10,076 bases of DNA from G001797105 sp964528155 (GTDB taxonomy: Bacteria; Chloroflexota; Anaerolineae; Anaerolineales; E44-bin32). The stretch covers positions 1-10,076 of the forward strand of contig CAZGRL010000129.1 in NCBI GenBank assembly GCA_964528155.1, written 5' to 3'. Below, in pieces: positions 1 through 5,667 of the stretch. The position numbers and the translations under genes were made by a program. Position 1 is the stretch's first letter. Each line of letters starts with the position of its first letter. The notes beneath the pieces were generated by a model. That model made no database searches, was not told the origin of the DNA, and was given only the letters and a program-made list of their open reading frames with translations.

Positions 1-2
1 CC

Positions 3-191
3 CCGACACGCGATGCGACCGCCACGGAGGCGCTGGCACCCCCGCCCGCGGCATCTACGGCTTCCGAGACGCGGCCATCCCCGCATGGGTCATCGCCAAC
101 GCAGGGGGCTCTTCCGACAGGTGTGTCGACCAGTGAGACGCCTGAGCGCAATCCAGCCGGCGTCCTGCCGACTTTCACTGTCACACCGTAG
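3..191 (+). CDS. C-terminal tail of a Pro/Thr/Ser-rich (probably surface) protein, 5' end outside window
   Basis: An open frame runs from the window edge to a TAG at 189-191. It encodes about 62 residues made almost entirely of Pro, Thr, Ser, Ala and Glu (for example APPPAASTASETRPSPHGSS) and ends in PTFTVTP. The other forward frames here give Arg-rich or stop-interrupted peptides typical of out-of-frame translation. Low-complexity P/T/S tails like this are wall-spanning or glycosylated linkers in many secreted Chloroflexota and Gram-positive proteins, and the gene ending at 7055 carries a similar TPTPTPT tail. The functional part lies upstream of the window, so no product can be named. It could instead be a chance open frame in GC-rich DNA, though its composition argues against that. 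Confidence 0.5.
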   Translation, partial: PTRDATATEALAPPPAASTASETRPSPHGSSPTQGALPTGVSTSETPERNPAGVLPTFTVTP

Positions 192-308
192 GGCCTGAAC
201 GCTGTTCCTCCCCTCCCCGCGAACCGCCGCCAACGGCACGGTCACGGGACACGACTCATCTTGACATAACCGCGTTCTCCAGTCGCATCAGACCTCCTGC
301 ATCCGAAC

Positions 309-352
309 GTTCACCAAGTATTCACCCAGACGTGACCTTGACCGGCTACGAT
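309..352 (+). promoter_or_regulatory. Pho-box-like direct repeats plus -10 element, candidate operon promoter
   Basis: Three heptamers begin exactly 11 bp apart: GTTCACC (309), ATTCACC (320) and CGTGACC (331). A -10-like TACGAT follows at 347-352, nine bases after the last heptamer. No good -35 lies 17 bp upstream of it; the position holds ACCCAG. Direct repeats with 11-bp period replacing the -35 are typical of PhoB/PhoP-type (OmpR-family) activators, and GTTCACC resembles the actinobacterial PhoP half-site. Transcription would start near 359 and read into the gene at 640. A PhoB-type regulator is encoded at 8465-9181, but a link between the two is only inferred. Confidence 0.4.
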
Positions 353-639
353 AGAGTCGCTGGAGGGAAGCGCGTTGCGGAGACGTGACCCCCCACGTCA
401 CTGTCTTGGCGTTCTCCCTTGCGGAAAGACAACCTGGAAGGAGTGACCTCGGCCGGATGTGGCCGGCCGAGGTCTGGCACTCGGGGCGCGGGTCTGCACC
501 CTGCGTGCGCGTTAAGTATAGCGCATTGCGGGCCCAGTCGCCTCCGGATGGTGAAGGGAGGTGATCGCGGGATAGGCGAAGGAACTAACGCGGGCAGCCT
601 GCCCAGGGAAGTGACGAGTTCAGAGAGGAGGAAAGCGAC
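353..639 (+). promoter_or_regulatory. Long structured leader upstream of the surface-protein operon
   Basis: No convincing gene lies between 192 and 639. The part after the candidate promoter is rich in inverted repeats. GACGTG (382-387) pairs with CACGTC (394-399). A perfect 12-bp stem joins 445-456 and 463-474 around a 6-base loop (ATGTGG) and has no U-tract, so it is not an ordinary terminator. CCTCC (541-545) can pair with GGAGG (557-561) or take part in an alternative TCGCC/GGCGA stem (538-542 with 575-579). GGGCA (592-596) pairs with TGCCC (600-604). A strong Shine-Dalgarno (GAGGAGG, 625-631) precedes the ATG at 640. I do not recognise a known riboswitch class; c-di-GMP-I and cobalamin consensus elements were looked for and not found. 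Positions 192-308 hold nothing supportable apart from an isolated TTGACA at 261 without a matching -10. Confidence 0.4.
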
Positions 640-1308
640 ATGCTAGGACGTAAGTATCTGCCGGTGACGGCGCTGTTCATGCTCCTCGTCCTGGCGCTGG
701 TAGCCGTCGGCGTGGGGTTTGGCCTGTGGAGCAAGCTCCTGACCATCAACGGCGTGGTCAACACCGGTACGGTGGATGCCGTCTTCTATCAAGCCTTCAC
801 CGATGACGACGGGGGCATTCAGAACCCCGACAAGGACGCCGGGGACGAGGGCCCTTGCCCGTTGTACGGCGATAGCGGCTGTGACCCGAGGGCGTTCGGG
901 CCGAACCCCGATCGCTACGACAAGGACGTGGGGGAATGCGAGGTCTGGATCGACGACAAGGACAATGAGATCCTCCACATTCGGGTCGACAATGGGTATC
1001 CAAGCTATCACTGCACGGTCTGGTTCGACATCTGGAACAACGGCTCCGTACCGGTGAAAATCCAGAGCCTCGAAGTGACCCCCGCGAACTTCACCAACGG
1101 TGTCGAGGTGACGGTCGGTTTGAGTGAGCTGGCCTGCGGTCAACAGATCGATCCAGTGGCCGATCCTGCCAGCCTGGAAGGACTCGCTCAGGGCGATATC
1201 CACATCCATGTGGAGCAGGCTGCCGAGCAGGATGCGGAGTACACCTTCGACGCGGCGCTGTTCCTCGTGCAGTGGAACGAGTTCGACGAAGGCCAGTGCC
1301 CGGACTAG
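640..1308 (+). CDS. SipW/TasA-like exported protein, paralogue 1
   Basis: This 222-residue protein has a hydrophobic N-terminal segment (about 8-30) running into FGLWSK and then LTINGVVNTGTVDAVF. That layout matches TasA/CalY-type precursors, where the segment is removed by a SipW-type signal peptidase and a TGxxD strand begins the mature beta-sandwich. The mature part is acidic with six cysteines (73, 81, 100, 125, 166, 220), suggesting disulfides outside the cell. Motifs shared with its neighbours are FTDDD (53-57), YDKDVGEC (93-100), NGYPSYHC (118-125), HVEQ (190-193) and QWNE (211-214). The ATG is preceded by GAGGAGG at good spacing. It is first in the gene run and 25 bp from the next start. 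A structural, fibre-forming role is inferred from TasA. Homology to TasA itself is probably remote, and I see no camelysin protease motif. Confidence 0.75.
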   Translation: MLGRKYLPVTALFMLLVLALVAVGVGFGLWSKLLTINGVVNTGTVDAVFYQAFTDDDGGIQNPDKDAGDEGPCPLYGDSGCDPRAFGPNPDRYDKDVGECEVWIDDKDNEILHIRVDNGYPSYHCTVWFDIWNNGSVPVKIQSLEVTPANFTNGVEVTVGLSELACGQQIDPVADPASLEGLAQGDIHIHVEQAAEQDAEYTFDAALFLVQWNEFDEGQCPD

Positions 1309-1333
1309 TCGGGGACAAGGAGGGTGATGCATC

Positions 1334-2674
1334 ATGAACAACCGAATGCAAATGACGACGGTCATCGTCTTGCTCTTCGTGTTCCTGGCTAGCATCGGCA
1401 TCGGCTACGCCCTGTGGAGCAAGACCCTCTATATCGACGGTACGGTGAACACAGGAAATGTCGACGCGGCCTTCGCGCCCGATCCGTTTACCGATGACGA
1501 CAACGAGTTCAACGATGCTGACCTGGACTCAATGGACACGGGTGACTGCGCAATCTCCGTGAGGGAAGGCGGCAGCTGTGACCCGGCCGAGACCGGGCCT
1601 GATCCGAAACTGCACTATGACAAGGATGTCGGCCTGTGCCAGGCCAGCCTGACGGCAAGCGACGCCGGCCTCGTCCAGTTGATCAACGGCTACCCGAGCT
1701 ATCACTGCACCGCCTGGTTCACGGTTCAGAATACGGGCAAGATCCCCGTGAAAGTGGCGAGCATCAAGGTGAACGGGGAGCAGGTCATGCCGGGCGCGAT
1801 CACGGAGTTGGATCTGACCGCCGACCAGGCGCCCGACCTCGAGCTTCAGATCACTGACATCAAGACCTGTCAGCAGATTGACCCCGGTGATGAAGCGCTG
1901 ATGAATATCGATCAGCATGTCCTGCAAACCGCCCTTCAGGGTCAACAGGATCTGGAATACAACGTCGAGGTCCAGCTCAACCAGTGGAACGAAGGCTGCG
2001 GCAAGGTCCTGTTCTACTACGGCAATGGCGGATTTAACAGCTACAACCAACTCAAGTCCGTCATGGAGGGGCTGGGGTACGAAGTCGACTACACAGCCGC
2101 CTGGCCGGCAGATCTGGGCGTGTACAAGCTCGTCCTGATCCTCGGACCTGGATACCAGGGAGACGGCGGTGGCAACTTCTTCAGTGCTGCGCAAGTGGCG
2201 GCATTGACGAGCTACCTGGGCGACGGCGGGCGGGTTGTCGTAACGGGCGACCACAGCGGGTTGTTCGGGATTAACACCGTGAACAACCTCCTGAGCAACC
2301 TCGGCGTCGGGATTGCTCAGAACGCCGACCTTGCGACCAGCGACAACGACGCATGCCTGCCGATGTCCAACATCACCGCCGACCAGGTGACCACGCCTCC
2401 GCTGTTGAGCGACGGCACGGCCCGACTCGACCCATCAGCCACTTCCAGTCTGTCGCTCTCGGGGGCTGCGGTCAGCTTGGCCAGAGTGGATGCAGGTGCC
2501 TGCCCGGGTAGCGAGATACCTGGAGCAACCTGGATGGCCATCGATCGGTCTCTGGGGCCCGGAGGAGTCATCGTGATAGGGGACTTCAACCTGTTCGACG
2601 ACTTCAGCTTCTCCGACCCGGCGCATGACGGCTACTCAGGGGCGGCGTTTGGAGCAAATCTGGTCGGCTACTAG
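1334..2674 (+). CDS. SipW/TasA-like exported protein fused to a GATase1-like/DUF4350-like domain, paralogue 2
   Basis: This protein has 446 residues in two parts. Residues 1-222 repeat the family plan of the upstream gene: hydrophobic segment 8-27, YALWSK (25-30), DGTVNTGNVDAAF, FTDDD (52-56), YDKDVGLC (95-102), NGYPSYHC (118-125), QIDPGD (181-186) and QWNEGC (217-222). Its six cysteines (72, 82, 102, 125, 179, 222) sit at matching places. Residues 223-446 start with a beta strand (KVLFYYGNGGF), then alternate helices and strands: LGYEVDY, KLVLILGPG, FSAAQVAAL, GGRVVVTGDHSG (298-309) and VIVIGDFNLFDD (412-423). That is the look of a secreted ThuA/GATase1-like Rossmann domain of unknown activity. 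Cys341 and Cys390 could form an extra disulfide. The Shine-Dalgarno AAGGAGGG (1317-1324) sets the start. The fusion joint falls directly after the complete family domain, so this is a domain gain, not a truncation. Confidence 0.72.
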   Translation: MNNRMQMTTVIVLLFVFLASIGIGYALWSKTLYIDGTVNTGNVDAAFAPDPFTDDDNEFNDADLDSMDTGDCAISVREGGSCDPAETGPDPKLHYDKDVGLCQASLTASDAGLVQLINGYPSYHCTAWFTVQNTGKIPVKVASIKVNGEQVMPGAITELDLTADQAPDLELQITDIKTCQQIDPGDEALMNIDQHVLQTALQGQQDLEYNVEVQLNQWNEGCGKVLFYYGNGGFNSYNQLKSVMEGLGYEVDYTAAWPADLGVYKLVLILGPGYQGDGGGNFFSAAQVAALTSYLGDGGRVVVTGDHSGLFGINTVNNLLSNLGVGIAQNADLATSDNDACLPMSNITADQVTTPPLLSDGTARLDPSATSSLSLSGAAVSLARVDAGACPGSEIPGATWMAIDRSLGPGGVIVIGDFNLFDDFSFSDPAHDGYSGAAFGANLVGY

Positions 2675-2699
2675 TCGCGGGAGGGGTTGAAAGCTCGAA

Positions 2700-2782
2700 C
2701 GACCGATGGTGAACCACCGCCTTGGTCGGATAGCTACGAGCCGCCTCTCTGCAAACCGAGGGTCAGGGGCCGTAGAGGCCCC
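2700..2782 (+). repeat. Intercistronic stem-loops
   Basis: The 155-bp gap between the second and third paralogues holds two inverted repeats. CGACC (2700-2704) pairs with GGTCG (2724-2728), enclosing GGTG/CACC (2708-2711 and 2715-2718). GGGGCC (2766-2771) pairs with GGCCCC (2777-2782) around GTAGA. Neither is followed by a T-run, so they look more like mRNA processing or stabilising structures than terminators. No clear promoter is visible in the gap. Confidence 0.3.
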
Positions 2783-2829
2783 CGGACGTGGAAGTGACGC
2801 GGCCGTCCTCGAGGCGGGAGAGACCTCAT

Positions 2830-3489
2830 GTGAGTGGAGTTGTGGCCAAACCTCCATCACGACGTGAGCATGTGTCGCTACGCATCAGCGCGTTGGCTGC
2901 GGTTCTCATGCTGTCACTGGCGAGCGTAGGCATTGGATACGGACTGTGGTCCAAGACGCTCAGTATCAACGGAGTCGTCGAGACCGGCAGGGTGGATGCC
3001 AAATGGATCTTGGCCAATTGTGCCGAGTTTCACCCTTGGCCCGGTGGCGGGACGCCGGGCGAGTTCGAGGGGAAAGACGTCGGCAAGACAACGGCGCTGA
3101 TCGATCCCCAGGACGACCAGATCTTGCACATCACCATAGACAATGCCTACCCGAGTTACGCCGTCGACTGTGAGGTGCACTTCGTCAACGATGGATCGAT
3201 CCCCGTGTTCATGCGCGGGACAGCCATCGTCCCGGTGACCGGCAACCTAACCAATTGCAGCGTGATCGGGAGCCAGACGAAGACCCTCAAGTGCGACCAG
3301 CTGACAGTCAAGTATGTGGACGGGATCGGCTCACAACTTGATCCCGGAGACGAGATGGCCAGCAGCCTGGTCGTCCACGTCGAGCAGCCGGCGAGCCAGG
3401 ACGCGACCTACGAGTTCGATGTCATCGAGTGTATGGCCCAATGGAACGAGCCGGCGACATTCGAGGCATGTATCGTAGCAGCTCCGTAG
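2830..3489 (+). CDS. SipW/TasA-like exported protein, paralogue 3
   Basis: The protein has 219 residues from the GTG at 2830, chosen because GGGAGAGA lies at 2818-2825 and the result is a Lys/Arg-rich n-region before the hydrophobic segment (about 20-40). A GTG at 2788 would add 14 residues, and GTG 2842 and 2869 are also in frame. The export signal reads IGYGLWSKTL followed by INGVVETGRVDAKW. The mature part shares KDVG, NAYPSY (105-110, with the following Cys shifted to 114), GSIPV, QLDPGDE, HVEQPASQ (183-190) and AQWNE (203-207) plus a C-terminal Cys. It lacks the FTDDD and CDP segments and the Cys after KDVG, replaced by a short NCAEFHPWPGG stretch. It is therefore a diverged copy, not a recent duplication. 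Role as for its paralogues: probable extracellular structural subunit, inferred. Confidence 0.7.
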   Translation: MSGVVAKPPSRREHVSLRISALAAVLMLSLASVGIGYGLWSKTLSINGVVETGRVDAKWILANCAEFHPWPGGGTPGEFEGKDVGKTTALIDPQDDQILHITIDNAYPSYAVDCEVHFVNDGSIPVFMRGTAIVPVTGNLTNCSVIGSQTKTLKCDQLTVKYVDGIGSQLDPGDEMASSLVVHVEQPASQDATYEFDVIECMAQWNEPATFEACIVAAP

Positions 3490-3515
3490 CCGTGGGAAGG
3501 CTACACATCGGGAAG

Positions 3516-3556
3516 CCCCTGGGGCGGAGGCAGAGACAAAGACTCTGCCCCAGGGG
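3516..3556 (+). repeat. Bulged GC-rich hairpin between paralogues 3 and 4
   Basis: CCCCTGG (3516-3522) and GGCAGAG (3529-3535) together pair perfectly with CTCTGCCCCAGGGG (3543-3556). This leaves a 6-base bulge (GGCGGA) and a 7-base loop. It lies in the 201-bp gap just after the stop of paralogue 3, beside a smaller stem over the stop codon (GTAGCC 3486-3491 with GGCTAC 3499-3504). No T-tract follows. An mRNA-stability or partial-attenuation element within the operon is possible. Confidence 0.4.
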
Positions 3557-3690
3557 GACTGCCCGGCCAGGAGAGAGAAGCCCGCATCCAAGGCATGCGA
3601 CCGTCACTCCCACAGGGACAGGTGGCTGAGAGCCACCAGAGTGATCAGGTCTCGAAACGGCGGATCCGCCGGCTGAGGGACAGACTTGCG

Positions 3691-4305
3691 ATGGGACATG
3701 CTTCGCAGCCCCGATCTCGGAGGGCAACGCCCGGTTCGCAGCTCTTGCGTCTGCGGGCTCTGATCCCGGCGGCTGGCCTGTTGGTCGCCGGTGTGGCAGG
3801 TCTGGGGCTCTTCGACTCCGCCTGGAGCGAAGCGCACGGAGTCTGGTGGGGAGGCTGCAAGAGCAAACCTGAAGTCAGGTATACCAGGGCCTTCACCAAT
3901 GATGATGGTCTTGTGAACGATGCCCGGCTTGATCCACAGGACGATGGGACCGACCCGGGATACGACAAACGGGTCGCCACCTGTACGGCAAGCGTGGCGG
4001 ATTCCAGGAAGGTCGTGGTGACCGTGACCAACGGATATCCGAGCTACACGTGTCGCTTCTGGATGGAGTTCAAGAACAGCGGTTGCGACTCGCTAAGGCG
4101 CAAGTCGCCGTCGATTCACGCTCCGTCGGAACTGACTGTCCTGGAGGTCGGCGGCACGCCTTGCGCAGTCCTCAAGCCGGGAGCGAAAGCGGTGACATCG
4201 TTCACCGTGCATGTCGAACAATGGGCCGGGCAAAGCAACTCCTACCTGTTCGTCATCGACCAGACGCTCACCGAGGTGACGAAATCGAAGAGCGGTTGCC
4301 GGTAG
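3691..4305 (+). CDS. Divergent SipW/TasA-like exported protein, paralogue 4
   Basis: The protein has 204 residues from the ATG at 3691, picked because GAGGGA lies at 3675-3680 and the n-region is short and basic. An upstream ATG at 3595 would add 32 residues, mostly charged, with a poorly placed ribosome site. A hydrophobic stretch (about 23-41) runs into DSAWSEAHG, a weak match to the LWSK junction. The TGxVDA strand is replaced by VWWGGCKSKPEVRY. Family motifs then follow: AFTNDDG (67-73), YDKRVATC (91-98), NGYPSYTC (114-121), FKNSGC, HVEQWAGQ (174-181) and a terminal Cys203. It keeps six cysteines, but two are at new positions (56 and 132), and it has lost the QWNE motif. It belongs to the same locus family but may do a different job, such as anchoring or capping. 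That role is speculative. Confidence 0.65.
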   Translation: MGHASQPRSRRATPGSQLLRLRALIPAAGLLVAGVAGLGLFDSAWSEAHGVWWGGCKSKPEVRYTRAFTNDDGLVNDARLDPQDDGTDPGYDKRVATCTASVADSRKVVVTVTNGYPSYTCRFWMEFKNSGCDSLRRKSPSIHAPSELTVLEVGGTPCAVLKPGAKAVTSFTVHVEQWAGQSNSYLFVIDQTLTEVTKSKSGCR

Positions 4306-4367
4306 GGAGACGAGCTTCCCGACGTGAAGGCTCGGCCTGAGTGATGTTCAGGGGAGGAATCGAGCGG

Positions 4368-4451
4368 ATGTCGCGCTGCTTGTCGCAATGTCGAGAGGTT
4401 GGATGTAGGGTCGACCACAATGGACATGAGGCGGGCGTTTTTCGAAAGTGA
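4368..4451 (+). CDS. Possible small leader ORF overlapping the signal peptidase start
   Basis: The best Shine-Dalgarno in this gap, GGGGAGGAA (4351-4359), lies 8 bases before the ATG at 4368. That ATG opens a 27-codon frame with three cysteines in the first 13 residues (MSRCLSQCREVGC) and ends at TGA 4449-4451, about 30 bases inside the signal peptidase gene in another frame. It could be a leader peptide that couples or regulates translation of the peptidase, or simply a stray ribosome site. No family is recognisable. Confidence 0.25.
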   Translation: MSRCLSQCREVGCRVDHNGHEAGVFRK

Positions 4452-5667
4452 CAAGAAAGGGATCGGCGGGCCGCGACTCAGCAAGACCACGCCGATCGTC
4501 CCATCCTCCTCCGCCAAGAATCGCCTGTGGCTGATTCTGCTGGTGGCAATCGCGGCGATCTACTTCCTTGTGAACGTGAGACTGCCTCAGGTGCTCCCTG
4601 GAGGTTGGAACACTTATCTGGCGCAGCCGCTCGTCTGGACCTGGCTGGCGATCCTGGCCTTCTATTGTTGGCGCTTCGGACTCCGGCGGCGCCCCTACCC
4701 GTCGAGGGCCGTACTCCTGCTCTCGATCATGATTGGCCTGTTCCAGGTGGCGGTGTCCGCCATTTCCGGACTTCTCTTCGGTTTCGGCAACTCGCCTTAC
4801 AGTCATACTCTCCTCGCAATCATCGGGAACTTCCTTTATATCAGTTCGATGGTCGTGGCCATAGAGATGAGCCGGGCGTACCTGGTGATGGTCTTCAACC
4901 GGGGAAGCCGATTGCTGGCGGTCGTGACGCCGGCCCTGATCTTCACATGCTTTTCGATCCCCCTTGGGAAGTACATCTCTGTGGTTGACCCGGTATCCCT
5001 GTTCCGATTCTATGGTGAGACCTTCCTGCCTGGGCTCTCCGAGAATCTGCTGGCCTCACTCCTGGCCATGCTGGCCGGACCGGTTGCGTCAATCGGCTAC
5101 GTCGGTGTCCTGCGGGCATTCGAGTGGCTTTCGCCGGCCTTGCCCCAGACGCAGTGGACCGTGACTGCTTTCGTCGGGACGCTCGCTCCGGCGTTCGGCC
5201 TGATCGTGATCCGGAACCAGGTCTTTCCACCGGAGGCATCGAAAAGCGGGGCATCCGCCGGCACAAGCGATTCATCGACCGGCTGGGTATTAGTGGCGAT
5301 CGTGGCGGCGGGTCTGGTCTGGTTCAATACGGGTCTCTTTGGGGTCCGACCGACCCTGATCAGTGGTCACAGCATGACTCCAGCCCTCGCGGTGGGCGAT
5401 ATTGTGATCACGCGCGATGTTTCCGCAGAAGAGGTGCGCGTCGGGGACATCGTGCGTTTCAGTCGGAGCGGGGAGTTCATCATCCACCGCGTCGTGGACA
5501 TCGAACACAGTGAAGGGCAGGTATTCTTCGTGACCCAGGGCGACGCCAATAACGTGGCTGATCCACCGCTGATTGGAGAACAGATACAGGGCAAGGTGGT
5601 CGTCGTCATCCCGAAGATCGGATGGCTTTCAATTGGCGTCCGGAGACTGTTTCAGGGGGTGCTGTGA
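4420..5667 (+). CDS. SipW/ER-type signal peptidase I with polytopic N-terminal domain
   Basis: The protein has 415 residues from the ATG at 4420, nine bases after GTAGGG; a TTG at 4399 is also in frame. About seven hydrophobic segments fill the first 270 residues, and another (GWVLVAIVAAGLVWF) leads into a C-terminal peptidase domain. The catalytic motif is SGHSMTPALAVGDIVI with the nucleophile Ser at codon 5371-5373. The general base position holds His in EFIIHRVVDI (codon 5485-5487), not the Lys of ordinary bacterial LepB. QGDAN and VADPP follow, matching the ER/archaeal/SipW (S26B) pattern. It should cleave signal peptides on the outer face of the membrane. It sits among five proteins with SipW-like export signals and overlaps the next gene, so those are its likely substrates. 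Most SipW-type enzymes are near 190 residues; the extra polytopic domain is unusual and of unknown role. Confidence 0.85.
   Translation: MDMRRAFFESDKKGIGGPRLSKTTPIVPSSSAKNRLWLILLVAIAAIYFLVNVRLPQVLPGGWNTYLAQPLVWTWLAILAFYCWRFGLRRRPYPSRAVLLLSIMIGLFQVAVSAISGLLFGFGNSPYSHTLLAIIGNFLYISSMVVAIEMSRAYLVMVFNRGSRLLAVVTPALIFTCFSIPLGKYISVVDPVSLFRFYGETFLPGLSENLLASLLAMLAGPVASIGYVGVLRAFEWLSPALPQTQWTVTAFVGTLAPAFGLIVIRNQVFPPEASKSGASAGTSDSSTGWVLVAIVAAGLVWFNTGLFGVRPTLISGHSMTPALAVGDIVITRDVSAEEVRVGDIVRFSRSGEFIIHRVVDIEHSEGQVFFVTQGDANNVADPPLIGEQIQGKVVVVIPKIGWLSIGVRRLFQGVL

Noticed and set aside
13..198. Arg-rich 61-codon frame at the left edge
   Set aside because: Out-of-frame reading of the Pro/Thr/Ser-rich tail; Arg/Pro/His-rich composition is typical of a shadow.
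519..640. c-di-GMP or cobalamin riboswitch before the surface operon
   Set aside because: Tempting for a matrix operon, but the conserved blocks of those classes are not present. Only generic stems are seen.
419..646. 75-codon open frame in the leader
   Set aside because: It begins with a non-ATG codon, spans the hairpin and overlaps the true ribosome site of the next gene. No protein features were seen.
643..1401. Minus-strand 252-codon open frame opposite the first paralogue
   Set aside because: It mirrors a clearly coding plus-strand gene with signal peptide and family motifs, has no ribosome site or recognisable domain, and is a GC-rich shadow frame.
1529..2254. Minus-strand 241-codon open frame inside the second paralogue
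   Set aside because: It lies entirely opposite the motif-rich plus-strand gene. Its composition is that of an antisense frame.
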